Made by a program: the position numbers and the translations under genes | Part shown: one piece after another, positions 43,811 to 55,744 of the stretch | How the letters are laid out: each line of letters starts with the position of its first letter | How positions within the stretch are numbered: the first letter of the stretch is position 1 | NCBI RefSeq assembly: GCF_905163445.1 | Contig: NC_053200.1 | Coordinates: forward strand, 10,292,001 to 10,356,000 | Source of the DNA: Pararge aegeria | Taxonomy: Eukaryota; Arthropoda; Insecta; Lepidoptera; Nymphalidae | Reading direction: 5' to 3' | Length of the DNA: 64,000 nucleotides | Notes under the pieces: generated by a model | What the model was told of the DNA's origin: nothing | What the model saw: the letters and a program-made list of their open reading frames with translations, nothing else | Databases searched by the model: none

Positions 43811-44274
43811 AGCTTATCTGTGTTTAATAGAATGGAAAATCACAGCTTTCAGTTCAACGTAGATAGCCTAGTATGTGATATAATCCTAATAAAACAATGT
43901 TCTAGAAATCATGATTGCGGTCACTTGCTTGCGGTTCTAAACAGCATATAGATAAGTAATCTAATCAAATTATCCAGTTTGCAACAATGTACGCTAGCAT
44001 ACAAAAGTATCGCCGACCGCAAATATTGAAATACAATAAATAAGAAACCTACCTGTTATTGCTCACCACAATAACCGCTTTAAAGTTTTAGTTTTCACCA
44101 TAGAGGTTTTAATTTAAAAAATGTTAAACGAAAACAACATGAAAACTATTCATAGGAAAAATTGTGTCTTGGGGAGGCTGCAGATCAGAATACAGTTGTT
44201 ACCAACCCAGTTGTCACAAACCCTCCTCTTCGACTACCATCTACTGCGGTCACCCACCCGTCTGCTAGCCAGTG

Positions 44275-44470
44275 ATAGTCAAAGTCAAAGTCAAAGTCAA
44301 GTAGGCCCATATGTGGCACTTTTGATGCGTACATAATGATGGCGATAACCACATTCGTAAACTTAAAACTAAAGCTACGAGGGTTCCAAATGCGCCCTGG
44401 TCTAAGAAGAAGCGCGCAACAAACTTAGCCGGGTGTTTTTTTTTGTTATCACCATCTCACAATGTCATTT
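44275..44470 (-). mobile_element. Non-LTR 3' UTR with (TTTGAC)n tail
   Basis: Reversed: TCAAAG repeat (44277-44302), then GTAGGCCCATATGTGGC, GAGGGTTCCAAATGCGCCCT and AACTTAGCCGGGTG. A plus-strand relative is at 49630-49860 and a decayed one at 40015-40150. Confidence 0.72.
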
Positions 44471-44666
44471 AAAATTATTAGAAGAGCAACCTGGTTAGAG
44501 CAATAATTCACACCCAAGCTTTTTTATCGATTACGTAGTCCTTTATACTATAAGAGGACTTTTCTATAGCAATAGCGTTGTGATTATGGGAAAATACTCC
44601 CGCTGGGAAAGGCCCAGCAGTGGACTGTTATAGGATGATGATTATTGTACAAAAAAGGCCAATAGT

Positions 44667-44957
44667 GTGGTGGGAGGCTTCGGCCGTTACCACCCTAGCG
44701 ACACAAAAGTGCCGCCAAGCGATTTATCGTTTGGCACGATGCCGGTTGCCGGAGCCCGGATGCCGGGAAACCAACCGGTTTCCCGGCATCCGGGCTCCGG
44801 CAACCGGCATCATCGTAGAAATCTTAGTGTCTTGTCACTAAGATTTCTATTGGTTTCATATATCTGTCTTACCTCTTAAAGGTTAGCCAGCTGCCATGTT
44901 TGACTGCATCATCTGTTCAGATTGCGGTCAAATACTAACTTGTAGAGAGAGAATAAA
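44667..44957 (+). mobile_element. SINE, family A, with internal palindrome
   Basis: Body (GGTGGGAGGCTTCGGCCGTTACCACC...) and tail (GGTTAGCCAGCTGCCATG...) are those of the 38 kb copy, but 44738-44849 holds two stacked hairpins in place of the usual sequence around GATGTCGCGTAGAAACC. Confidence 0.8.
44738..44849. repeat. Two stacked perfect hairpins
   Basis: Hairpin 1: perfect 35-base arms 44738-44772 and 44777-44811 with loop AACC, GC-rich in an AT-rich genome. Hairpin 2: perfect 14-base arms 44816-44829 and 44836-44849 with loop TCTTGT. Both lie within the family A SINE. Confidence 0.9.
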
Positions 44958-45689
44958 AAAGTACTTGCCGTTTTTTTTTAAATATAACGTTTAATTTATT
45001 CCAACCGTAATTCCGTATCCTCAAAATCGATTGCAATAAAAAAAAAACTAAGCGAAATTCGATTTGAGAGACTTAAAATTTTTATGTATTTTTAACGATT
45101 ATATCGAAAACACATTACAACGTAATTGATTTATAAATGCCATAATTATTTTATCTTTATCCGCGAGTCCCTAAAAAGTTTATTTTTTCGCGGTACCCGT
45201 CCGTCTGTAGGTCAGACGGGCGTGGGCCTACCTGCCCATTTAAAACAATTTGCGTACCTTTTTTTCGCCGTTTCGCATTAGACTTGAACGAATGACGGCC
45301 CGCCATTAAATTGTGTCCAGACGGTGACGTAAGGGCATGGACTTACTATAACTTTATTGTGTTCGACAAAAGTAACGAAAGCGATTATAGTGAAACTCCG
45401 TAAGATCGGGTATATAGATAGCCAATAAACATGTTTTATTAATGTTATACTCATTTACTATGAATGTACTTTTAGTATTGTATGCTATGGGATTTTATTA
45501 TAAAAATAAAGCTTCATTTGCTATACTCAGCGAAAAGCAGGAGAATCTGTATGGTTTAATTTATAATTTCTTCAATCTTTATTCACCACACCAAACAGAT
45601 CTTCGGCAATGTACCCTCTACGCACGTTTCGCTCCGAAACCGGAGAATCCTCAGGAGATGTTGAGTTTACAATGAATAATCGCTAAGTC

Positions 45690-45795
45690 TGTTATTCCAC
45701 TACTCGTTAGCCCTTGACTGCAATTTCACCTAATGGGAAGTGATGATGCAGTCTAAGATGGTAGCGGGCTAACCTGTTATGGAGTATTCCAGTTA
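45690..45795 (-). mobile_element. SINE, family A, 3' end
   Basis: The reverse complement gives the tail CAGGTTAGCCCGCTACCATC...GATGATGC..TGCAGTCAAGGGC of family A. Confidence 0.72.
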
Positions 45796-45984
45796 TTTTT
45801 AACCTCGATCAGTATCTACGACGCACTAGAAGAGGCCTTTAGTCCTGCTGAGGACTGTTTTAATTATTCAACAGATATTTTAGATATTCAATCTATATAT
45901 ATTCATGGGCTATAGATATTCATGTTGAATAATCTTTTTGTGAATCCTGTTTTTGGGTCAGCCACTTTCTACTTTTTCTATATA

Positions 45985-46370
45985 TACCTAGCGCAGTGGT
46001 GGTCTTAGGCAGTGGCGTGCACTTCATACATGCCCAAAAGCACCGCATACCCAAATTACTTTATATAGCTCGTATTGGAGGGGATTTTTTCCATTTTATG
46101 CCATGTACCTGCTTTATGCATACCCTGGTCAAAAAACTTGTGCACGCCACTGGGCTAAGGTATACCTAGCCGGACCGATCCGAGGACCCGGGATCGATCC
46201 CCGTTACCATTGGGGTATTTAAATTTTCTGTAGTCTGGCCTTGTGGGAAGCTTTAGACGTGGCTAGTTACAACCCGACAAAGGCGTGCCGCCAAGCGATT
46301 TACCGTTCCGGTACGAAGCCGCATAGAAACCGTAGGTGTATGGGTTAACCACAACAGGTGAGCGCATAGT
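45985..46370 (+). mobile_element. SINE, family A, split by a MITE
   Basis: Head fragment TAGCGCAGTGGTGGTCTTAGG, the hAT-like MITE (46010-46152), then GACCCGGGATCGATCC, GACAAAGGCGTGCCG and CGCATAGAAACCG. The 3' tail is lost. Confidence 0.75.
46010..46152 (+). mobile_element. hAT-like MITE, third copy, nested in a SINE
   Basis: A 143-bp copy with perfect TIRs CAGTGGCGTGCA / TGCACGCCACTG. The flanks GTCTTAGG and GGCTAAGG agree at 6 of 8 positions, as a decayed duplication would. It splits a SINE: head before (45985-46009), body after (46153-46370). Confidence 0.82.
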
Positions 46371-46794
46371 GTTTTTGTCGCACTTCAACTAGGAGCAACT
46401 TTCAAAAGTCAGAGCGAGACAAAACACTACCTATTCCGACGTTATTCCTCCTTCATTTGTAAGACCCTATAAGTTGAAAGACCTTACATATTTTAAATTA
46501 CGTACGGATAAGGATCATTAGGTACTCGTAAACTATATCGTGAATTAACATTATTCTTATCATGTTGACGATAAATAAGCAACTATCACCATATTAGGGG
46601 TACTGTTGCAAATAATAAAGCATTAACAACTGTGATTTCTATCACTTGGGACATGCTTCACGGCCACAGGTTAATTTATTGTGATCTACCAGTTAGTCGA
46701 GAGATGCAAAAGCCTACGTTTTTACGAAAACTGTGTCAGCGTCGTTTCAAGCTGTGGTCATGTGGATTTTTTACACATATAAATAAATAAATAA

Positions 46795-46975
46795 ATAAAT
46801 ATACTACGACAATACACACATAGCCATCCAGTCCCAAAGTAAGCGTAGCTTGTTTTATGGTAACTAAGATAAGTTATGAATAATAATATACATAAATATA
46901 GGTAAACACCCAAACACTGAAAAACAATCATGTTCATCACACAAATATTGTCCAGTTGTGGCAATCGGCCGTCAA
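46795..46975 (-). mobile_element. SINE, family B, head deleted
   Basis: Reversed family B from TAGCCATCCAGTCCCAAAGT to CCAGTTGTGGCAATCGGCCG; the tRNA-like boxes are deleted. It carries an AAAT-repeat tail at 46781-46800. Confidence 0.78.
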
Positions 46976-47034
46976 CTGTACTTGTTAAACTCTAAACATT
47001 AAACTCTCGTTAAGCTCTACATATAAAATGGCAT

Positions 47035-47130
47035 CCTTCACAAGTTAGCCCCTGACTGCAATCTCATCTGATGGTAGGGCATCATGTAGTTTAATATGGT
47101 AGTGAGCTAATCTGTTATGAGGTGTGTAAG
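47035..47130 (-). mobile_element. SINE, family A, 3' end
   Basis: Plus strand CAAGTTAGCCCCTGACTGCA and ATGGTAGTGAGCTAATCTG are the reversed family A tail, diverged. Confidence 0.65.
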
Positions 47131-47714
47131 CTTGGTTTTTCAAACACAGGCTTTATAGCACCCCGAATGCATTCCCTTTCGCCCTTCGCACAATGAATAT
47201 GCGCCATAATAGAGACGACGTGTAAGGCAATGGGACATTGTACGTGGCATACATATGAAAACGAATTCGCGGCTCCATCTTGATTCCGACTTTGACATAC
47301 TGTTGCTACAATGCTGTGACAGTTCTCAGACATGCGAATCAGCTCTCATATCACGAATCCTTAATGTTTCCGATAAGATCTTTAGTGAAGGGAATGAGTA
47401 ATGTTCACTTTAACTGATGCACAACTTGTGTCTACCCTATGTTTACAGAATTTAATAAAGATCACATTGTATATTACTTACTTGTTAAATGTTTGCAGCT
47501 GCAACTTTCTAGTTTTGTTTAGTAGTTCGAATGTTAAACTTTTTTCTTTTATTTTCTTGGCCCCCGCCCCGCTAGCATGGACAGGAAGCAACTGTCTCCC
47601 CGGGGAAAGGATAAAAGTTTATCTTCTCCAACAGCTGTATCAACTCTGAGAGCACTAGCTCACTAGTGGAAATAATATCCAAATAATATATGCGTTATTT
47701 ATTTTACACCTAAT

Positions 47715-49265
47715 CATATCAAATCAAATCAAATCCTATTATTTGCATAAAACATTGTAGGTATACATGTTTAGTCATAATATATGACATGCAAATCTAT
47801 ATCAATTTAAACAAATTCATTTATGTAAAAATTAATAAAACATCAAAATAAATAAAATCAAAATAATCGGCTGAATATAATAAAATTTCATTAATTTTAC
47901 TGTATGGAACAATAAACATGGAATGTCAAGTAAAAAATAACTAAACTAATAATTATATTTTATTATCCAAGAACTCCTTTACCGAGTAATAGCATTTATC
48001 AACCAACCAGTCACGTAATTTTGCCTTGAATTTCAAAAATGGCAAATCTTTAATAGCTATAGGCAATTTGTTGTAAATCAAAATCATATTATGATAACAA
48101 CTTTTAGAACCGAGTGCTGTGTTACATCGCGGGTAGAATATTTTATTTCGGTAACGGGTATTGAAAGGTACAATATTTCCGCATATTTCAAAAAAATCAC
48201 TTCTGTACCTTTTTACGAAGCATGCTGATTCTAAAATGTAGATACCTGGCAGCGTTAGTAATTTGAGAGATTTAAAGAGCGGCTTGCATGATTGCATAGA
48301 ACCTTTGTTGCATATGGCCCGAATACACTTCTTTTGTATTAAAAATATTCTATTGACCTCGCAAGCATTTCCCCAAAGCATAATCCCGTACCGCATACTG
48401 GATGCAACGTACCCATGATATGCCAGTAATGCTGTACTTTGATTAGCAATTTTTGAAATTCTTCTGAGAGCAAATACAAACATTGATTTTAGTGCATATA
48501 GTTTCAATATTAGCTCTCCAAGTACAAAATTCGTCTAATTGCATACCCAAAAATGTTATAATAGATGCTTGTTCTATATTCTCATTAGCACATGTCACAG
48601 TATTATTGTTTATAGTCATTTTTCTATTTCTAAATGTCATAAATTTAGTTTTTTTTTAAATTTAAATTTAGATTATTATATAGAAGCCATTCATGTATGT
48701 CATCTAGAACTTTACTTATTTCTGGTGAATTGTCAGTTTTTTGTTTACATGGTACTATAACAGACACGTCATCTGCAAACATAACACATTTATGTTTAGT
48801 GCAATCAGGAAGATCGTTGATGTATATCAGAAATAGGAGTGGCCCAAGAACACTACCCTGCGGTACACCAAAGGAATTTATTTCAAGCTCTGAGCAAAAC
48901 TTCGTCAATACCTGTTTCTCATTTAGCCTTGATATTTCAACAAGCTGTTTTCTATCTTTTAAATAACTTTGTAACCATGAAATACATGGCCCTCGTAGCC
49001 CATAATACTCGCATTTTTTCAATAGCAAGCCGTGTGAAACATAATCAAAAACCTTCGACATGTCACAAAAAATAGTACAAACAGGATTTCCTTTATCGAT
49101 AAGAGAAATTATGTTCTTAATTAACATGAAAACTGCCATGTTGGTGGATTTCTCTTTTTGGAAACCATTTTGTTCGTTCCTTATAACTCTATGTTTTATC
49201 ATGAAGGTACTAATTCGTTTGTGCATTGCTCGTTCAAATATTTTAGAAAAAACTGAAACGAGTAC
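47715..49265 (-). mobile_element. 5'-truncated non-LTR retrotransposon, Jockey/CR1-like
   Basis: On the minus strand the element starts inside the RT domain at about 49265 and ends in a 3' UTR with a GATTT repeat at about 47735-47715. Endonuclease and the N-terminal part of RT are missing, as usual for 5'-truncated LINE copies. I saw no clear target-site duplication. Confidence 0.85.
47953..49265 (-). pseudogene. Reverse transcriptase remnant, frameshifted
   Basis: The minus-strand reading carries RT motifs in order: CDMSKVFDYVSH (motif A), GVPQGSVLGPLLFLIYINDL (motif B), FADDVSV (catalytic FADD, motif C) and ITFLGMQLD (motif E), then the usual C-terminal region (HGYVASSMRYGIMLWGNA) ending KEFLDNKI. 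The frame is broken near 48643 and again near 48500, so it cannot make a full protein. It is the only sizeable RT fragment in the window. Confidence 0.88.
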
Positions 49266-49295
49266 TAGATGGAACTACATTATTTAACCACCAAT

Positions 49296-50030
49296 ACGAA
49301 CTAGGCCAGCCTGGTGGACTACGGCGTTAACCCGTGCTCTGCAGTTGGCCGGTAATAGGTTGATGTGATGATGATGATGATGACATAATTTGTAGATAAC
49401 TATAAGACAAATGAATGAAAGATGACATTAAACATTACAAAAGACATGATATTAATATAGTGTACTTTAGTGATACTCTGTGAATTTAAGTAATTCAATC
49501 ATTTAAGTAATGAAGCATTATTTAAGTGGTATCGCATTAGGTAGGAGCTCGACTTAACTTTCGGGTGCCGAGTTCGAATCCTCACGCACCTCTAACTTTT
49601 CTAAGTTATGTGCGTTTTGAGCAATTACTGTGAGATGGTGATAACAAAAAAAAAATACCCGGCTAAGTTTGTTGTGGGCTCTTCTTAGACCAGGGCGCGT
49701 TTGGAACCCTCGTTGCTTTAGGTTTAAGTTGGCGAACGAAGTTGTCACCATCTCCTTACAATTATGTAAACATTATATGAACGCATCATAAGTGCCTGTG
49801 ATAGGCCTACATGAATAAAGAAGATATGAATTTTGAATTTTAAGTTAAAATATCAACGGTGTAGGAAAATATCATAAGGAGACCTGCATGCCTGAGAGTT
49901 CTCCATATTGTTCTCAAAGGTGAGTGAAGTCCACCAATCCGCACTGCGCCAGCGTGGTGGACTACGGCCTTAACACCTTCTCACTGTGGAAGGAGACCCC
50001 TGCTCTGTAGTGGGTGGAAAGCCATCACCT
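49296..50030 (+). mobile_element. SINE family C pieces around a non-LTR tail
   Basis: 49296-49382 is a family C tail with (GAT)n. 49555-49625 carries a box-B-like CCGAGTTCGAATCC. 49630-49860 is a non-LTR tail (CCCGGCTAAGTTTGTTGTGG, AGACCAGGGCGCGTTTGG). 49845-50030 is again family C (CTGCATGCCTGAGAGTTCTC, CAGCGTGGTGGACTACGGCC). This suggests the non-LTR tail is inserted between or within family C copies. Confidence 0.68.
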
Positions 50031-50186
50031 ATAAACTTTGCAACAACCACTTCGCGAAGAACACGTACAGTGCCGCCTTGTGCTGGGCGATTAGCTCTCT
50101 GTAGTGTTACATTACGTATAACTTACTACATACAGTACTAATACTACATATAGCAGTAGCGAGGACTGTCATCGAGAGAGGAATTG

Positions 50187-50432
50187 TTATAGTTTCTTCT
50201 CGATACCAATCCCAACCAATCGCAACAGTTTTCTTGCTGTCATTGAATGTGGGTAGGCCAGCACACTGTTAAAATATCCAACGGAGCTTAGAATCAGCTT
50301 ATTAAAGTGCTGTCGTCGGTAATCTTCGTTCCGGGCACATTCCATTAGAATATGGACAACGTCTTCGACTACATTGCAGACACAACAATTGGGTGTATTA
50401 ACCGGAGTTAGTGAAGAAAAAAAAACAATCAT
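50187..50432 (-). pseudogene. C-terminal fragment of non-LTR ORF2
   Basis: The frame reads NCCVCNVVEDVVHILMECAR: a C-x2-C...H...C cluster with the EDVxHILxEC pattern that closes ORF2 of many arthropod non-LTR elements. No upstream RT follows on the same strand. Confidence 0.65.
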
Positions 50433-50694
50433 AGATATAGAGATAGAAATAGAAAATATTTATTAGAAAAACTCAGTACAATAAATCTTTGGGATCCTGA
50501 CCGCCTAAACTAGGTAATCCCGTATCTTAGGGACCAGTGCCTTCCCAAACATTGATTCAATTATTAAGATATTATATTGTGCACTTTAACAAAGGAAACT
50601 TTCAAAGGTGTGTGTAAGTGTATATAATAATTCACGATACACTTACCAATGTATAATGTGTGTGTGTGTGTGTGCGTTTTTTTTTTCTTATTTA

Positions 50695-50875
50695 TTTAAT
50701 TAATTACAATCACTTGCTTGACCGGTGGAGGAAAACATCGTGGGGAAAACTGCATGGCTTAAAGTTCTCCACGAGTTTACCGTGGTAGAGCACGGCTTGA
50801 AACCTTCCCACTCTGAGAGCAGACCAGTTATCTATTGCAGACCGTTAATAGGTTTATTATTATGATGATCATGCA
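50695..50875 (+). mobile_element. SINE, family C, fragment
   Basis: GAGGAAAACATCGTGGGGAA, GCATGGCTTAAAGTTCTCC and a final ATTATGATGATC. It is preceded by a (TG)n run at 50656-50676. Confidence 0.7.
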
Positions 50876-51525
50876 AATATATATCATACAAATGTATACA
50901 GTGCGAAGTTTTCTTTATTTGTATGATTACAGTTTACAGAACCCTGTGTGTAATGCTGACACGCACTTAGCCGGTTAAGTTAAAGTTGGTCGACAAATAG
51001 ACTGTTCGTTTTCCGTTTCATCTTTCGCGTAAACCTATAATTAATAGAGACGCGTTGAATATGTAACTGTATAATATTGCCATCCATTCTTAAGGGCCCG
51101 CCTTATGTATTTATTTGACTTTATCTTTATCCTTATTTTTTTTTCGCTAAAATGAAACAATATTTATAAAAGGAGCAACAAAGGCTATTTGAAAGCTGTC
51201 GAAGAAAATATTTCTAGAGGTATTAAGTCCCGAGGTATATGTATAACGCAATGGATCTTGTATAATATGAATCATAGGCTGTAGTTGAACATTAAATACT
51301 AGATGCAATTGATGATTCAAGATAAATATAGCGTTTATTTTTCGAATTTGCCCTGATTCATCATCAAAGTTCGTAATTTATATAATGGAATAGAATAGAA
51401 CAGATTAGAATAAGTTAATTTACCAGAAAAACACATTCATATTCACATAATAACGGATTAAGTTATAATACGATACTGAAAATAGTTTTAAGTCTATCAT
51501 GTGGCGTGCCAATAAAAAGGTTCTG

Positions 51526-51983
51526 AATTTGGTTATTTGTCGCACATCAGTCAGGGCTGCGGGCTGCAATCAACCAGATTGTCCTGATTTATCATCAACA
51601 TCGATACGTGCACGCATTCATTGGTAATAATTTCATTGGACTATACATATACGTCTATAAATATAATTAATATGTATTTGGCTCGTTAGCCAAAATTGCA
51701 AATGCTGATATCATGTTGAAATGCCAGTTTAAGTATTTCCTGACAGTACACAGTGGGTCAAACAAGTCCGTGAGACTACTGAAGTATTATTTTCATTTCA
51801 AATATAACGTTTACGATTTAAAAACACCCTACGAAGACAGGCCCTTAATGCATACAGTTATTGGTTCGTACGTCGTAGGCAATTTGGTTATTTGTCGCAT
51901 GTCAGCCAGGGCTGTGGGCTGCAATCAGCCAGATTGTCCCGATTCATCATCACTATCGATACGCGCACGTAATGATTGGTAAT
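51526..51983 (+). repeat. Diverged 103-bp direct repeat
   Basis: 51526-51628 and 51881-51983 are the same length and agree at about 90 of 103 positions, mostly differing by transitions. A shorter relative (GCCCTGATTCATCATCAAAG) is at about 51350. No ORF, no termini recognised. Confidence 0.8.
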
Positions 51984-53019
51984 TATGGGCCAGCGTCTCG
52001 CGGGACGTCGATAAAGCAATTGTGCTGCATTAAGTCATATTTTTCAAATCTCCGACTTCATAAATCATTTTTTCGTATCGCGAATAATTTTGCATTTGCA
52101 TTTTTTATTAACTGCGCCTGATGTTGATCGCCTCGTTGGTCTAGTGGTTAAGATGATGTAGATTCCAAAATTGACATAAATTGAATACTTTATTATTAAA
52201 TTCATGAATTTATAATAGTATACCGCACGGTGACAATACATCAAAATACATTTGTCACCACCCCAATTCGTCCCGCGGGTATCGCATTACTCCTTTAAAC
52301 CTCGATACACAAATCAAACTAGCTGTAGTACGCAATTAACGCCGCCTTTTTTTGGGTTGTCACGGGAACCGATAGTCTTCTCGGGATAAAAATTATCTAT
52401 ATATCCGTCCGTTTCTCCTATGCGAGCTACCTATATGGTGATTACGTATCTCACGACAGGCTTGCGACAGGAATAAATCTTGCAATTGTTGCTGGCTAAC
52501 AAAGGCTATATCTTAAAATCACCAAGGATACATTCCCGGGTGTGCGGTATTTTGGCTTTTCATAAATCCTGCAGGAACCGTACATCTTCCCGGGATAAAA
52601 AGCAGCCTATGTGTCAATCCAGGGTATAATCTCCATTCCAAAATTCTGAAAAGTTTAGTAGTTTTTGCGCGAAAGAGTAAACATTCATCCATCCATCCAT
52701 CCTTACTTTGGCATTTATAATCTTAAGGTGGATGCTGTAGTATAATAAAATATGTTTTTAATTACTATAATGTTCATCCATCTTGACGAAATTTTGCACA
52801 GAGATAGCTTCCGTACTGGAGACGGGCATCCAATACTTTTATACCGGTTAAGACCAGGATAACGTTTCCGGCGAAAAAAAAATAGCTTTTGTTCCCTACG
52901 CACGGCTTCATAGCAAATTGGTCGTTGCGAAATTTTACGTAGAGATAGCTGCATCTTGGAGACGGAGACAGAGGTTCCTGAGAAAAACTGACGGATTTTT
53001 AATTAACGAAAAAGCCGCG

Positions 53020-53355
53020 GGTTTTATTTGGGAGGTTCTAGTGCGATTCCCAGCTGGAGAATGCATGGAGAATGCAGGCGTGGAGCAATTTGGAAATTGA
53101 AACTTTCTGAATTTTCTCTTGTATGGTCTCGTAGGGGTCTTCGGCCGTGGCCAGTTAACACCCTATCGACTAAGACGTGCCGCTAAGCGATTTAGTGTTC
53201 CGGTACCATAGGGGTATGGGTTTAATATAACTGTCATACCTCTAAACCTGTTAGCCCCCACCATATTAGAATGCATCATCCGCCACCATCTTACCAGCCT
53301 AGATGAGATTGCAATCAACGGCTAACTTGCAGCTTAGATGAATAAAAAAAAAAAA
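53020..53355 (+). mobile_element. SINE, family A
   Basis: A degenerate head, then CTTCGGCCGTGGCCAGTT, CTAAGACGTGCCGCTAAGCG and a good tail (CCTGTTAGCCCCCACCAT...GATTGCAATC) with an A-rich end. Confidence 0.8.
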
Positions 53356-54084
53356 CAAAGAAACAGCCAGTTTAAAGTGCAAAGAAGCAGACGCATTAAC
53401 GTCTCCATAGAAAAGAAGCCTGTGCTTATTGGCAGCTGTACTTTAAAAGGCTGAAGATGATAAGATGATCGAAAGGGCTAAGGCTTAAATATAAAAGAAT
53501 AAGGGTATTTAAAACTTATTCTTTGGTTCCAAGTTGGAGGAATTTAAAGAACGATAACTTAAAGTCATCAATCTTCTGCCATCCCTAACGCGCGCTCCGG
53601 CAACATTGTATTAGCACACGCTTTACACATCATATTTCATCGCCAATGAGGAACAACCGCAGGACACGTACGTATTGTATGTCATTATTTTGCAGACGAC
53701 AAAAATACCTAACCACCCGTAAATACATTAACTCTTACGGCATTGAGCACAAGGGTCAAACTCCATTGATCAGGGATCTATTAAATTGCGGTCTACCGTA
53801 CCCACCGGAGATTATTATAAGTAATTTATTCTAGAGATTAGATGACGGCGATCTGATCAGAGTCACACGTGTTTTTTCCTTGCGGTTAACATCGTATCTT
53901 TCGTCTGTGATGCTGATGAACAGAGTAAAAACTCGTTATAAATTCAGAATAAATAATGACTATCTTCTTGAGTAATTGTGGGGTGAAATAGATTTTAGCT
54001 AAGTACCGGAGTTGATGTCGTCATATATTGAGACATGCTGAAATTTTGTTTGCCGAAGAAAATGCCGTCCTGTGTATATCTTTG

Positions 54085-54190
54085 TCGATCATCGGTAGGG
54101 GCAATTTCGGTTTTTATCATTTCTGATTTTTTCTGGTCTGGTGTAGTGGAAGGCTCTTAGTCGTGGCTAGTTACCGTCCTAAGAACCCTC
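54085..54190 (+). mobile_element. SINE, family A, fragment
   Basis: Only the middle (TTTCTGGTCTGGTGTAGTGG, CGTGGCTAGTTACCGTCC) can be recognised. Confidence 0.6.
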
Positions 54191-54668
54191 CCCAATTCGG
54201 ATCGACATTTTCATGTACTGTATATTGACTGACTCTTTAGCCTCTTATAGCTGTGCTGAGAAAGGATTTTTGAAATTTCTATCTATAAGGTTCAATAGGA
54301 GAAAAACGTTTAAAATTTTTTCGGAGGTGGGCGTTGGCGGCTGGAACGCAGTTTTAAACTTCTCCTAACGCCATCGTCTCTGAGGTTATCGATCCAATGT
54401 AATCTGATCATAAATAAATATTTTTTTTTTTGCTCATATCCATGAAACTTGGTTCCCTTTTGGGATTTTGGGTAAATAAATAAGAAACATATTTTTCCCG
54501 GTTTTTAAAAGACCACTCCCCAATGGGTCGAATAAGTAAGAAAGCTTGTATGAACGGCCTCCATTTTTCAAGATATATAGCATTTTTTTGTGTAGTTTGC
54601 TTTCTAGAGACGGGCATAGGTATCGCTGGAAAAATAATCTTACGAAAATTAACAAAACAATGGTTCCG

Positions 54669-54925
54669 CTAGTAGCACTCATCATCATCAACTTCAACTG
54701 ATTGAAGTCCACTGCTGGGCATAGTCCTTTTATAGGGCGTTACAAAATCCACTGTCCTGGGCCGCTTGTTTCCTTCGGATCCCAGCGATTCGTTTGATGT
54801 CGTTTGTCCACCTTTTTGGGGGCCGACCAACGCTGCGTTTACCTGTGCGGGGTCGCCATTCCAGCACCTCGAGGTTCGGCATTCCGAGCTATTTGCCCCG
54901 CTCATTGCCACTTTAGCTTTGCGAC
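54669..54925 (-). mobile_element. RTE-like RT C-terminal fragment
   Basis: The minus strand reads AKLKWQ.AGQIAR.., LEVLEWRPRTGKRSVGRPPK, RWTNDIKRIAG and AAQDSGF, the same end of an RTE-type ORF as at 41720. It is broken by frameshifts. Confidence 0.7.
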
Positions 54926-55193
54926 CCGCTATTATTAGTATAAAACAATAACTTTTATCGCATGTAATAGTAGAAATCATATTATTCAAAAGACCTCTTA
55001 AGGTGACATGACTTGTATGTAAATTTATAGTAATATTTGTTGTGTCCCATCAACTCATCCCATCGGTCTGTCGCGCATACCGTGCAATGAGTGTTGAGTC
55101 AATAGTGTTGTAGTTGGACCTAAGACATGCCCTCTTCAGAGTGTTTGGAAATTCAAATAATGTGGAAATATCGTGTACTCTCCAAAAAGGTCA

Positions 55194-55230
55194 CTCCAAG
55201 ATGCAAGCTAGTAAAGCTTGCATCTTGGAG
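55194..55230. repeat. Perfect 16-bp hairpin
   Basis: Arms CTCCAAGATGCAAGCT and AGCTTGCATCTTGGAG flank the loop AGTAA. The right arm is the start of the repeat F-type sequence AGCTTGCATCTTGGAGACGG. Confidence 0.85.
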
Positions 55231-55295
55231 ACGGACACAGGAGGTTTTCAACCGCGGGAAAACGGTTCAGTGCAGGTTTTTGAAAAAGCCGCGGA

Positions 55296-55450
55296 AAACC
55301 TCCCTGGCGCAGTGGTGAGCTGTGGTCTTTTGAATAGAGGTCCCGGGTCCGATGGGGCAGATTTGGGAGTTAATATTTCCGGAATTTTGTCGGGTCTGGT
55401 CATTTAGCGATGTTACGATCCTGCGTAGAAACCGATGAAGGGTATATAAC
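55296..55450 (+). mobile_element. SINE, family A, internally deleted
   Basis: Head CCTGGCGCAGTGGTGAGCTG and box B region are present. The middle is deleted up to CTGCGTAGAAACCGATGAAG, after which unrelated repeat sequence (GCGACCCGCCCCAGCTTCTC) follows. Confidence 0.7.
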
Positions 55451-55744
55451 TAGCGACCCGCCCCAGCTTCTCACGGGTGCAATGTAAATACTAACACCTC
55501 CGCAGTTTAACGATAACATTATTACAATTACTCAGGACATTTATTTGATATATTGGCTAAAATTAATGACGAGCAGTGAAAAAAATATTAAAATTAGAAA
55601 AAAGTTTGAATTTATGAGCGTTTTAATATTGCCGATTAGACATGAGATTTATAAAGAAAAAACCACTTTAGGTTTTACATATTTTTCGGCCAACTTTTTC
55701 AATCTTCGTTGGCTAAAATACCTTATTAGACGAAGGTTAAGGTA

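Noticed and set aside
54669..54989. 106-codon minus-strand ORF as a gene
   Set aside because: It is a frame-shifted reading of an RTE-type RT fragment whose true frame shows LEVLEWRPRTGKRSVGRPP.
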